From: CAIQPV01 sp963719855
GTDB lineage: Bacteria > Pseudomonadota > Gammaproteobacteria > Burkholderiales > Gallionellaceae
NCBI GenBank assembly: GCA_963719855.1
Contig: CAVRDK010000004.1
Coordinates: 1,178,001 to 1,242,000, forward strand
Length of the DNA stretch: 64,000 bases
Reading direction: 5' to 3'
In this document: one piece after another, positions 35,097-43,463 of the stretch
How the letters are laid out: every line of letters starts with the position of its first letter
How positions within the stretch are numbered: position 1 is the stretch's first letter
Notes under the pieces: generated by a model
Seen by the model: the letters and a program-made list of their open reading frames with translations, nothing else
Databases searched by the model: none
What the model was told of the DNA's origin: nothing
Position numbers and translations under genes: made by a program

Positions 35097-35180
35097 CTCT
35101 ATGCCGCTCTACTCAAATTCCAACACTTTAAGTAAACGGCTAACGCAATGCTGGCTTTTTCACGCAAACTGAAACTTGAA

Positions 35181-35336
35181 TTACTTCAGCTTGGTTTCCT
35201 TGTACATCACGTGCTTGCGAACCACCGGATCAAACTTCTTGATCTCGAGCTTTTCCGGCGTCGTGCGCTTGTTCTTGTCCGTGGTGTAGAAATGACCGGT
35301 GCCGGCGCTGGATTCGAGTTTGATTTTTTCACGCAT
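35181..35336 (-). CDS. rpmG: 50S ribosomal protein L33
   Basis: 51 residues, MREKIKLESSAGTGHFYTTD at the start and VRKHVMYKETKLK at the end, the full length of bacterial L33. It has no zinc-binding cysteines (the C- form). It lies 13 bp after rpmB on the same strand, the standard rpmB-rpmG pair. Confidence 0.97.
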   Translation of the reverse strand: MREKIKLESSAGTGHFYTTDKNKRTTPEKLEIKKFDPVVRKHVMYKETKLK

Positions 35337-35349
35337 TTTTCGTTACTCC

Positions 35350-35586
35350 TTAGACGTTTTCGCCGCGAGCGCGCATTTCAAACAACACCGCGTCGATACC
35401 ATTCTTGTCGATGGTGCGCAGGGCGGCATTGCTCAGGCGCAAGGACACGAAACGATTTTCACTTTCCACCCACAGGCGGCGGCGCTGCAAATTTGGCAGA
35501 AACCGACGCTTGGTTTTGTTATTCGCGTGGGACACATTGTTACCCACCATCGGGCGTTTTCCAGTTACTTGACAGACGCGTGCCAT
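35350..35586 (-). CDS. rpmB: 50S ribosomal protein L28
   Basis: 78 residues with MARVCQVTGKRPMVGNNVSH at the start and NRFVSLRLSNAALRTIDKNG (key residues) in the middle, the full-length L28 pattern. First gene of the rpmB-rpmG operon, convergent with nothing close on its 3' side except the rpmG terminator. Confidence 0.97.
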   Translation of the reverse strand: MARVCQVTGKRPMVGNNVSHANNKTKRRFLPNLQRRRLWVESENRFVSLRLSNAALRTIDKNGIDAVLFEMRARGENV

Positions 35587-35711
35587 AGCTCACTCCAACC
35601 AGTTCTAAATTTAAAGAGGCGCGATTCTACCCTAAAACCTTCCCCATGTTCAACCATGAATTGCACTTGGTTCGTTATTACCCCGCAGAATCGGCGGTTT
35701 GCTTCGCTGCA

Positions 35712-36815
35712 TCAGCCCTCAACCATGCGTCGGACGACGGTATTGAAATGAGCAATCCATTCCGGCGCGAACTGGTTGTCGCAGGCGTTGATCTCGGCGA
35801 TGGCGCGTACCAGCGAACGGTTACCGCCGTGCTGGCTATGTTTCAGCGTCACCGCCTCAAAAGTATCGATAACCGCCAGAATTTTTGCACCGGGCGTGAT
35901 CTGGTCGCCTTTCAAACCGTTCGGATAACCGCCGCCATCCGGCATTTCGTGGTGTTGTGACACGATCTCGGACGCCGTCTGCCAGCCTTCCATACGCTGC
36001 AACATGCCGCCGCCGAAGCCTGGATGACTCTGCAGCAGTCGCTTCTCCTCATCGGAGAGTTTGCCGGGCTTGAGCCACACCGATTCCGGCAGAAACATCA
36101 TCCCGATATCGTGCATGTAGACTGCTGCCTTGAGTTGCAAGGGATCGACAGGATTGCCTGCAATCTCATTGGTATCCAGCGCCAGTTGCAGCTGGCGCTC
36201 GCTACGTCCCTTAAACAACGGCGAACGTGTTTCATACTGCAATGCCAGCGAACGAAAGAAATCCAGGTCAGCGGCAACGCTCGCCGAACTGCTCACAACA
36301 GAGGCGTGGCGCGGCTTGATGGTTTGTTTGGCACTGGCCGGACGAAAACCGGTCACTGCCTCGATCAGAAGCACGACTTTTTCGTCGATCATGTCGGACG
36401 GGGATGCAGACATCCCCTCAAGCCCATTGACCAATTCAACCAGCTTCAAGTGGCTGAGCGACTTCTGTCCGCTGACGAGAGCCTCGGTAGCAAGTTCGAG
36501 CCTGTCCATGGTCAGCAGGACAGCCTCGGCGAGCAAGTCGGTGAAGACAATTTCGCCATTGCGCACTCGCCCCAGCAAAGTCTCGATGGGATGGGCAATT
36601 ATGCCTCCCAAGTCAACCTTACATAACGCGGCATCACCCTTAATGTTGTGCAGGGCACGGAACAAATCGGCGATCAGCGTATTGTCACCGGGAGCATGTT
36701 TGAGCTGGGCAACGTAACGCTCGATGTTGGGAACCTGGTCAGTCAAGGCATCGAGAAATTCATGCAGCGATTCGCTATCGCGGATGTGCGGCTGCAACAA
36801 AGCGGTGGTGTCCAT
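35712..36815 (-). CDS. Hpt-HD-GYP domain protein (c-di-GMP phosphodiesterase)
   Basis: 367 residues joining two domains. An N-terminal Hpt-like four-helix domain has the phospho-His motif LFRALHNIKGDA (about residue 57). A C-terminal HD-GYP domain (about 195-365) has YMHDIGMM, SQHHEMPDGGGYPNGL and AKILAVIDTFEA, which contain the HD metal ligands and the GYP signature. It should hydrolyse c-di-GMP, perhaps gated by phosphotransfer from a histidine kinase. Monocistronic. A partner kinase is not obvious nearby. Confidence 0.88.
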   Translation of the reverse strand: MDTTALLQPHIRDSESLHEFLDALTDQVPNIERYVAQLKHAPGDNTLIADLFRALHNIKGDAALCKVDLGGIIAHPIETLLGRVRNGEIVFTDLLAEAVLLTMDRLELATEALVSGQKSLSHLKLVELVNGLEGMSASPSDMIDEKVVLLIEAVTGFRPASAKQTIKPRHASVVSSSASVAADLDFFRSLALQYETRSPLFKGRSERQLQLALDTNEIAGNPVDPLQLKAAVYMHDIGMMFLPESVWLKPGKLSDEEKRLLQSHPGFGGGMLQRMEGWQTASEIVSQHHEMPDGGGYPNGLKGDQITPGAKILAVIDTFEAVTLKHSQHGGNRSLVRAIAEINACDNQFAPEWIAHFNTVVRRMVEG

Positions 36816-36894
36816 TGGCGCTCTCTTTCCTGAAGTGTTAGGTATTTAGCGTTAGCTTAAAGCATTTAAAACAATTGCGACACTACCGTGATTC

Positions 36895-36916
36895 CCTCCC
36901 CCCTGCAAGGGGGAAG
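36895..36916. repeat. Short CCCCCCTGCAAGGGGGAAGG-type hairpin
   Basis: A small inverted repeat between the HD-GYP gene and radC. It matches the core of the C-rich/G-rich repeat family seen at 19918-20015 and 63017-63093. Confidence 0.6.
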
Positions 36917-36950
36917 GGACAATTCGGTTGTAATGAAATTGTTAGTATCA

Positions 36951-37625
36951 TTACACCATTCCCCGCTCCGCAAACGACAAACACCCCGAGCCAGCCACGA
37001 TGAAATGATCCAGCACGCGCACATCCACCAATGACAGCGCCTGCTTCAGTGCATCAGTCAGCATCCGGTCGGACTGGCTGGGTTCGGCTACGCCGGAGGG
37101 GTGGTTGTGCGCGAAGATCACCGCCGCCGCATTGTGGTACAGGGCGCGCTTCACCACCTCGCGCGGGTACACGCTGGTTTGCGTGAGTGTGCCGCTGAAT
37201 AATTCTTCGGAAGCCATCACGCGGTGCTGCGCATCAAGGAAGATCGCCATGAACACTTCCTGCTGCCGCCCGCGCAGCAGCAATTGCAGGTAGTCGCGCA
37301 CCGCACCCGGCGAATTCAGTGCATCGCCGGTTTCCATTTCCTCATGCAGCGCCCGCCGCGACAATTCCAGCACTGCCTGAAACTGCACGTACTTCGCCTG
37401 CCCCATGCCGTGGATGTCGCAGAAATCTTTTTCGCTCGCGGTGAACAATTTTGTGAGATTGCCGAACCGGGTGAGCAAATCGCGTGCCAAATCCACCGCG
37501 CTTTTTCCTTTTACACCAGTGCGCAGGAAGATTGCCAGCAGTTCGGCGTCGGAGAGTGAGGATGCGCCGCGCTGGAGTAATTTCTCACGCGGACGCTCTG
37601 CGGTGGGCCAGTCAGTGATGCTCAT
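36951..37625 (-). CDS. radC: RadC-family JAB/MPN protein
   Basis: 224 residues, full length. An N-terminal helix-hairpin-helix region (LLAIFLRTGVKGKSAVDLARDLL, key residues; DIHGMGQAKY) precedes a JAMM metalloprotease-like domain with AVIFAHNHPSGVAEPSQSD, including the HxH and Asp metal ligands. The family was once linked to DNA repair, but its function is not established. ATG 37625; monocistronic and convergent with nothing close. Confidence 0.95.
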   Translation of the reverse strand: MSITDWPTAERPREKLLQRGASSLSDAELLAIFLRTGVKGKSAVDLARDLLTRFGNLTKLFTASEKDFCDIHGMGQAKYVQFQAVLELSRRALHEEMETGDALNSPGAVRDYLQLLLRGRQQEVFMAIFLDAQHRVMASEELFSGTLTQTSVYPREVVKRALYHNAAAVIFAHNHPSGVAEPSQSDRMLTDALKQALSLVDVRVLDHFIVAGSGCLSFAERGMV

Positions 37626-37815
37626 GTTTCATCTCTGTTAATGAGTGTGCGGGAAAAATTATTGCGGGATTGCCCACTTTAATTTTCTTTATACAACTTA
37701 TTATGACCAGCCAACACTCTCTATTACTACCTGTCAGATATGATAGGATTTCGACAAACAGGATTAATTTTCAGGCAACTTTATAGAAACCATAATAATC
37801 AAACCACCTCTGATC

Positions 37816-39237
37816 GTGAACAATCAAGAGCGCACGGAAGCCGAAACACTTTTCTTTAAAGGAACGCGCTGCATGGAAACCGGCGATGTTACCGGTGCCG
37901 AGGCGTGCTTCAGAAAAGCGCTGCAAATTACGCCGGATTTTGCCGAGGCTTATGCCAATCTTGGACTGCTGCTGGATAGGCAGGGCGTTACAGACAGCGC
38001 AGAAGTTTACTACCGGCATTCCATAGAACTTAACCCCACGTATTCGGAAGCCCACCTTAATCTGGGCGCGCTTCTTGCAAACAAAAAACGCTTCAGCGAA
38101 GCCGAGGCGGCCTATAAACAGGCCATCGCACTCAGGCCGCACTCTCCTGTAGGCTGGTCAAATCTGGGCGTGCTTTATGCCTGCATGAAACGTGAAGGGG
38201 AAGCGGAGCAGTGTCACCGCACGGCCATGTCGCTGGATGAGTCCTATGCAATTGCTCGCTTTAATCTGAGCTATTTACTGTTGCGTCAGGGCAGGTTCGA
38301 GGAAGGCTGGCACTGCCTGGAGGCGCGCAACTGGTACGCCGCACTGGCGGCCCATTTTGGCTGTCCTCGCTGGAAGGGCGAAGCACTCGTCGGCAAATCC
38401 ATACTGATCAGCTATGAAGCCGGTCATGGCGACATGATCCAATTCTGCCGCTATGCAGATGTATTAAAGGCACAGGGCGCAGCGTCGATCACCATGATTT
38501 GCCATCCGGCTTTGAAGGCTTTGTTCGCGGAATTGGAAAGCGTGGATGTCGTCATTTCCTTCAACGAGCAGATTTCGGCATCCGGCTGGGATTTCTGGAC
38601 ACCTCCCCTGAGCCTTCCGCACTACTGCAAAACACGCCTCGACTCCATTCCGGCAAAGATTCCGTATCTACAGGCTCCGACCTCCCGTATCGAGAAGTGG
38701 TCACCGCTTCTGCCAGCGGATGGACTCCGTGTTGGTCTGGTGTGGAAAGGGAACCCGCAATTCGAAAGTGATGACGACCGCTCTCTTCCCTCGCTTGAGG
38801 TGTTGGCCCCCTTGTGGACGGTGGCCGGTGTGAATTTTATCAGTCTGCAGAAGGGCGCCGGTGAAGACGAGGCAGCGCAGCCGCCCAGTGGATTGTCTCT
38901 CATCAACCTTGGGCCTCAGCTAGAGGACTTCGCCGATACCGCCGCTGTCATAGCGGGACTCGATCTGGTAATTTGCGTCGACACGGCTATAGCACATCTA
39001 ACCGGCGCCCTCGGGAAGCCATGCTGGGTATTGTTACCGGAGTACAAAACAGACTGGCGCTGGCTGACGGATCGTGCGGATTCACCATGGTACCCAGAAA
39101 ATATGCGGCTATTTCGTCAATCTGCAATGGGGGACTGGAGCACCGTCGTTGCCGGGGTAGTTGCCGCCCTTGAGCAACTAGCACTGATACGCAAATGTAA
39201 ATATGCACATGGCACATTAGCCAAAGGCGTCAGATAA
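37816..39237 (+). CDS. TPR-repeat protein with glycosyltransferase-9-like C-terminus
   Basis: 473 residues from a GTG start. Four to five TPR repeats fill residues 5-170 (AYANLGLLLDRQG, AHLNLGALLANKKRF, GWSNLGVLYACMKR, ARFNLSYLLLRQGRF). The C-terminal half (about 190-455) resembles ADP-heptose/GT9-type transferases, with ISYEAGHGDMIQFCRY, GLVWKGNP and CVDTAIAHLTGALGKPCWVLL. Similar proteins are often involved in glycan or flagellin modification; the substrate is unknown. It stands alone between radC and uvrB. Confidence 0.8.
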   Translation: MNNQERTEAETLFFKGTRCMETGDVTGAEACFRKALQITPDFAEAYANLGLLLDRQGVTDSAEVYYRHSIELNPTYSEAHLNLGALLANKKRFSEAEAAYKQAIALRPHSPVGWSNLGVLYACMKREGEAEQCHRTAMSLDESYAIARFNLSYLLLRQGRFEEGWHCLEARNWYAALAAHFGCPRWKGEALVGKSILISYEAGHGDMIQFCRYADVLKAQGAASITMICHPALKALFAELESVDVVISFNEQISASGWDFWTPPLSLPHYCKTRLDSIPAKIPYLQAPTSRIEKWSPLLPADGLRVGLVWKGNPQFESDDDRSLPSLEVLAPLWTVAGVNFISLQKGAGEDEAAQPPSGLSLINLGPQLEDFADTAAVIAGLDLVICVDTAIAHLTGALGKPCWVLLPEYKTDWRWLTDRADSPWYPENMRLFRQSAMGDWSTVVAGVVAALEQLALIRKCKYAHGTLAKGVR

Positions 39238-39321
39238 CAATTTTGATGCGGCGTCTACATTTGCTGCCACGCTCCGATGATTTGGCAATCAGGCCTTTCC
39301 CCGTACAATACGTTCCTCACC

Positions 39322-41346
39322 ATGAACATCATAACCTTCCCCAATAGCCCTTTCCGTCTGCACCAGCCGTTCGAACCGGCTGGCGATCAGCCAACGGCGA
39401 TTGCGCAGCTTGTCGAGGGAATCAACGAGGGGTTGTCGTTTCAGACGCTGCTCGGTGTGACCGGCTCCGGCAAGACATTCACCATGGCTAATGTCATCGC
39501 GCAGCAGGGACGGCCTGCGATGGTGATGGCGCCGAACAAGACGCTGGCGGCGCAGCTGTATTCCGAGCTGCGCGATTTCTTCCCGGAAAACGCGGTGGAA
39601 TATTTTGTTTCCTACTACGATTATTACCAGCCCGAGGCTTATGTGCCGTCGCGCGATGTGTACATCGAGAAGGATTCCAGCATCAATGAGCAGATCGAGC
39701 AGATGCGCCTCTCGGCTACCAAGTCGCTGCTGGAGCGGCAGGATGTGGTGATCGTCGCCACGGTATCGGCCATCTACGGTATCGGCGATCCAGTGGACTA
39801 CCACGGCATGATCCTGCACCTGCGCGAGAGTGAAAAGATCGTGCGGCAAGACGCGATCAAGCGTCTCACCGAAATGCAGTACGAGCGCAACGATGTGGAT
39901 TTTCAGCGCGGCAACTTTCGCGTGCGCGGCGATGTGATCGACATTTTTCCGGCTGAAAACAGCGAACACGCACTGCGCCTGACGCTGTTCGACGATGATG
40001 TGGAATCTCTGTCACTGTTCGACCCTCTCACCGGCCACATTCTCACCCGCGTGCCGCGTTACACCGTTTATCCCTCCAGTCATTACGTCACACCGCGCAG
40101 CACCACACTGGACGCAATTGAAACGATCAAGGTTGAACTAGCCGAACGCATCGCGTTTTTTCAGAAGGAAAATAAGCTGGTGGAGGCGCAACGTATCGAG
40201 CAACGCACCCGGCACGACTTGGAGATGCTCAACGAGATCGGCTTCTGCAAAGGCATTGAAAATTACTCGCGCCACCTGTCCGGGCGCAAACCGGGCGAGG
40301 CACCGCCCACGCTGATTGATTATCTGCCGCCGGATGCGCTGATGTTTATCGACGAAAGCCACGTCACCATCCCGCAGATCGGCGGTATGTACAAGGGCGA
40401 CCGCGCGCGCAAGGAGAACTTGGTCAACTACGGTTTCCGCCTGCCGTCTGCACTGGACAACCGCCCCTTGCGTTTTGATGAATTCGAGAAGGTTATGCGC
40501 CAGGCCGTCTTCATTTCCGCCACGCCCTCGGTGTATGAAGCCGAGCACGCCGGGCAAGTGGTAGAGCAAGTGGTGCGCCCCACCGGGCTGATTGATCCGG
40601 TTATCGAAGTGCGTCCCGCCACACATCAGGTGGACGACCTGATGTCCGAGGTCAATCTGCGCGTGAAACAGGGCGAGCGCGTGCTGGTGACCACGCTGAC
40701 CAAACGCATGGCGGAAGACCTCACCGATTACTTTGCCGAACACGGCATCAAGGTGCGCTACCTGCATTCCGACATCGAGACTGTGGAGCGCGTGGAGATC
40801 ATCCGCGACCTGCGCCTCGGCATGTTCGACGTGCTGGTCGGCATCAACCTGCTACGCGAGGGGCTGGATATCCCCGAGGTGTCGCTGGTAGCGATACTCG
40901 ATGCCGACAAGGAAGGCTTCCTGCGTTCCGAGCGCTCGCTGATCCAGACCATGGGCCGCGCCGCGCGCCACATCAACGGCAAGGCGCTGCTGTATGCGGA
41001 CAAGATCACCAATTCCATGCGCCGCGCGATTGATGAAACTGATCGTCGTCGCACCAAGCAGATCGCGCACAACGAAGCACACGGTATCACCCCGCAAGGT
41101 GTGGTCAAGCGCATCAAGGACATCATCGAAGGCACGTATGATATGGATGCCGAGCGCAAGTCACTGAAGGCGGCGCAAACACAGGCCAAATACCTGGCGA
41201 TGAGTGAGAAGGATGTGTCGAAAGAGATCAGGCGGCTGGAAAAAGACATGCTGCAGGCCGCGAAAAACCTTGAATTCGAGCGTGCCGCCGAACTGCGCGA
41301 CCAGTTGAGAAAGCTACGTGAAAGCGTGTTCTTGTCGCCTTTGTGA
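39322..41346 (+). CDS. uvrB: Excinuclease ABC subunit B (UvrB)
   Basis: 674 residues from the ATG at 39322 (start NIITFPNSPFRLHQPFEPAG); an in-frame start at 39277 adds unrelated residues. The helicase-like damage-verification subunit of nucleotide excision repair. Walker A GVTGSGKTFT, the beta-hairpin YYDYYQPEAYVPSRDVYIEK, motif DESHVTIPQ, motif VI-type QTMGRAARH and the C-terminal UvrC-binding domain LEFERAAELRDQLRKLRE are all intact. Confidence 0.98.
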   Translation: MNIITFPNSPFRLHQPFEPAGDQPTAIAQLVEGINEGLSFQTLLGVTGSGKTFTMANVIAQQGRPAMVMAPNKTLAAQLYSELRDFFPENAVEYFVSYYDYYQPEAYVPSRDVYIEKDSSINEQIEQMRLSATKSLLERQDVVIVATVSAIYGIGDPVDYHGMILHLRESEKIVRQDAIKRLTEMQYERNDVDFQRGNFRVRGDVIDIFPAENSEHALRLTLFDDDVESLSLFDPLTGHILTRVPRYTVYPSSHYVTPRSTTLDAIETIKVELAERIAFFQKENKLVEAQRIEQRTRHDLEMLNEIGFCKGIENYSRHLSGRKPGEAPPTLIDYLPPDALMFIDESHVTIPQIGGMYKGDRARKENLVNYGFRLPSALDNRPLRFDEFEKVMRQAVFISATPSVYEAEHAGQVVEQVVRPTGLIDPVIEVRPATHQVDDLMSEVNLRVKQGERVLVTTLTKRMAEDLTDYFAEHGIKVRYLHSDIETVERVEIIRDLRLGMFDVLVGINLLREGLDIPEVSLVAILDADKEGFLRSERSLIQTMGRAARHINGKALLYADKITNSMRRAIDETDRRRTKQIAHNEAHGITPQGVVKRIKDIIEGTYDMDAERKSLKAAQTQAKYLAMSEKDVSKEIRRLEKDMLQAAKNLEFERAAELRDQLRKLRESVFLSPL

Positions 41347-41424
41347 TGGCGGTATCCTGAGCAAACAGATTAGCGGTGCCCTTACTTGTGTTCCGTTGTT
41401 AATCGTCAACGCTGCTTCTTCTAA

Positions 41425-41569
41425 GGAAACGCGGATTTATTCGGTTTCGTCGTTCCCGCGAAAGCGGGATCCCCGCCTGATGAACTACCTAGCCATTCGA
41501 CTAAGCTGGCAAAGAACGCCAGCAAAGTCGCTGGTTATTCGCGGGGATGACGAATAAATCCGCGTTTCC
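41425..41569. mobile_element. MITE-like element with CTAA duplication and nested hairpins
   Basis: 145-bp non-coding element. CTAA occurs directly on both sides (41421-41424, 41570-41573), and terminal inverted repeats of 19 bp begin GGAAACGCGGATTTATTCG. A 4-bp YTAR-type duplication with GGAA ends recalls IS5-family insertions (from general knowledge). Inside is a CGTTCCCGCGAAAGCGGGA palindrome, itself split by the hairpin module 41478-41540. Confidence 0.85.
41478..41540 (-). repeat. Covarying hairpin module nested in a MITE
   Basis: Read on the minus strand it has AACCAGCGACTTTGCTGGC, loop GTTCTTT, GCCAGC and then TTAGTCGAATGGCTAG. The inner stem GCTGGC/GCCAGC and outer stem CGACT/AGTCG are perfect. 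It interrupts the palindrome GATCCCCGC...GCGGGGAT, so it was inserted there. Confidence 0.8.
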
Positions 41570-41605
41570 CTAACATTATCTGAATACCGAATTTCATGAC
41601 TTGAT

Positions 41606-41625
41606 AATACCCAGAATTAGGTATT
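41606..41625. promoter_or_regulatory. Operator-like palindrome AATACCCAGAATTAGGTATT
   Basis: A 20-bp imperfect palindrome about 205 bp upstream of the mini-sigma start. It matches the palindrome at 52993-53012 upstream of the small secreted protein gene at 17 of 20 positions. Probable binding site of an unknown regulator. Confidence 0.5.
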
Positions 41626-41684
41626 ACCAACCTGATGGCATTGCTATAACTTTAGACACGTTTGCAGTTTGTCTGGCTGATGGC

Positions 41685-41704
41685 ATAGGACAAACACCGA
41701 TGTG
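41685..41704 (+). promoter_or_regulatory. Shared 20-bp site ATAGGACAAACACCGATGTG
   Basis: About 130 bp upstream of the mini-sigma start. It matches the reverse strand of 50717-50736 at 19 of 20 positions. The core ATAGG-N7-CC(G/T)AT is a near-palindrome. A probable regulatory site; the factor is unknown. Confidence 0.5.
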
Positions 41705-41830
41705 ATATTTCTGGATTTTCTTATCGCATATCAGGTTAAACGCCTATGTTTTAAAAGCAGCCGGATCGGCAGAATCACCATCCTGAAAACAACAATAGTT
41801 GCCTCGATCAACGAACTACAGGAGCTAGTC

Positions 41831-42220
41831 ATGATGGGATGCACATATCTGGAAAACGTTTTACCGGAAGTCTATGGGCTTGAGGTGGAATCTACCGAGG
41901 TCTCACAAAAGCCATTGTTAAGCGCCCAACAGCAACTTGCGCTCATAAGCCTTGTCAGGGTGGACGATCCCGATATGAAGCAAAAAATGATCACACAGAA
42001 CTTGCGCCTGGTGGTCAATATCGCCAAGCGTTATGGCGATCATGGAGTGGCGCTTCTTGAACTGGTCAGGGAAGGCATTCAGGGACTTATCCATGCGCTG
42101 GAGAATTTCGAACGGGAAGGCGGTTTCCGTTTCGAGTCCTACGCCGTGCAGTGTGTGCGCCGTAGCATTGAGCACGTCATCATGAACCAGAATATCCACC
42201 GATCTTTTGCCGCTTTCTAA
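41831..42220 (+). CDS. Sigma-70 factor reduced to region 2
   Basis: 129 residues from the ATG at 41831 (AGGAG, good spacing). It aligns by eye to RpoS/RpoD regions 1.2 to 2.4: QQQLALISLVRVDDPDMKQKM, ITQNLRLVVNIAKRYGDHG (2.1), LLELVREGIQGLIHALENFE (2.2) and GFRFESYAVQCVRRSIEHVIMNQ (2.3-2.4, key residues only). It stops a few residues later, with no region 3 or 4. It could not read a -35 element by itself, so it may act on extended -10 promoters, with an activator, or as an anti-core decoy. A Crp-like regulator gene follows 69 bp downstream. A recent truncation is possible. Confidence 0.75.
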   Translation: MMGCTYLENVLPEVYGLEVESTEVSQKPLLSAQQQLALISLVRVDDPDMKQKMITQNLRLVVNIAKRYGDHGVALLELVREGIQGLIHALENFEREGGFRFESYAVQCVRRSIEHVIMNQNIHRSFAAF

Positions 42221-42289
42221 ATCATGCCATTTCGGGTAGCTAAGTGTTTCATTTAAACAAGTTGCTTGATGAATATTTCGGAGGTTGTA

Positions 42290-43072
42290 ATGTCTACCCC
42301 GCATAATCCAAATCATAACCATCTTCTCTCCGCTTTACCTGTGGCTGAATTCAAGCGTCTGTCTCCCCACCTCGAACTGACCCCGATGCCGCTGGGTGAG
42401 GTTTATTATGAATCGGGCGGCAAGTTGCAACATGTCTATTTCCCCACAACCTCCATCGTGTCCCTGCACTACATTATGGAGAATGGCGCTTCCGCAGAAA
42501 TCGCCGGTGTAGGCAAAGAAGGCATGCTCGGCATTTCGCTGTTTATGGGCGGCAATAACACGCCTAGCCGCGCATCTGTGCGGGCTGCAGGCTTTGGTTA
42601 CAGAATGAAGGCGCAGTTGCTGATCGATGAATTCAATCGCGCCGGGTCGATGCAGCGTTTGCTGCTACGCTATACCCAGGCGCTGATTACGCAGACATCC
42701 CAGACTGCAGTATGCAACCGGCACCATTCTGTTGCTCAACAACTGTGCCGCTGGCTGTTACTGACCCTTGATCGCGTGCCAACGAATGAATTGATCCTGA
42801 CGCAGGAACTGATCGCAAGAATGCTCGGGGTACGCCGTGAAGGTATTGCGGAAGTGCTAAGGAAATTGCAGGAAACCGGGCTGATCCGTTATCACTATGG
42901 CCACATTACTGTGTTGGATCGGTCTGGGCTGGAAGATCAAGCGTGCGAGTGCTACAACGTGGTAAAGATGGAATTCGACCGCTTGCTTGGCCTGGATTGG
43001 GATTGGAGGCCAATGCCTGAGAGTGTCAAGACGTGGTCAAGAGCGAGTACGAGCATTTGCGCGCAGATGTGA
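42290..43072 (+). CDS. Crp/Fnr-family transcription regulator
   Basis: 260 residues from the ATG at 42290 (GGAGG upstream). The N-terminal beta-roll is degenerate for cAMP contacts (YFPTTSIVSLHYIMENGASAE, key residues; VGKEGMLGISLFMGG). The C-terminal winged helix is LTQELIARMLGVRREGIAEVL, followed by QETGLIRYHYGHITVLDR. The recognition helix VRREGIAE differs from the E..SR pattern, so it should read a different site from the DNR-type protein. It sits behind the mini-sigma gene and probably shares its transcript. It may bind one of the operator-like palindromes in this window (inference). Confidence 0.85.
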   Translation: MSTPHNPNHNHLLSALPVAEFKRLSPHLELTPMPLGEVYYESGGKLQHVYFPTTSIVSLHYIMENGASAEIAGVGKEGMLGISLFMGGNNTPSRASVRAAGFGYRMKAQLLIDEFNRAGSMQRLLLRYTQALITQTSQTAVCNRHHSVAQQLCRWLLLTLDRVPTNELILTQELIARMLGVRREGIAEVLRKLQETGLIRYHYGHITVLDRSGLEDQACECYNVVKMEFDRLLGLDWDWRPMPESVKTWSRASTSICAQM

Positions 43073-43203
43073 TTGATATATCCCATGCAGCCAGATTTAT
43101 TTTAGCAGTGTCACCTCCCTGCCTCAGGAATACAACGTTGCGTGTAGCGAAGTGATTTGCCACTAATTGAACTTATGCTAAGTCACAGCACGGAGGACTA
43201 ACC

Positions 43204-43413
43204 ATGAGCAAATACCCATCTTCAGATAATGGAGTTTTACCTGAAGGAAATGAATACGATTTGGAAGATTCTGAAACCGATATTTCAGGGCTGCTCAAAG
43301 GATCGTTTTCGTTTCCTGGAGCGCAGTATTTCAACGAAATAATGCATGAGAATATACGGCCTAAAAAAGTTGCGAAATCCCGTGTTCCCAGAAAACTGGA
43401 AAGTAATTTTTAA
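43204..43413 (+). CDS. Small acidic/basic protein of unknown function
   Basis: 69 residues behind a strong ribosome site (CACGGAGGACTAACC then ATG). The N-terminal half is acidic (EGNEYDLEDSETD) and the C-terminus basic (RPKKVAKSRVPRKLE). No membrane segment, signal peptide or known motif. The good start site and clean frame support a real gene. It follows the Crp-like regulator by 131 bp; no family is recognised. Confidence 0.6.
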   Translation: MSKYPSSDNGVLPEGNEYDLEDSETDISGLLKGSFSFPGAQYFNEIMHENIRPKKVAKSRVPRKLESNF

Positions 43414-43463
43414 GAAGTGATGATTAGAGGTGCCCTTGATGCTACTGCGTCGCCCCTGCGCTC

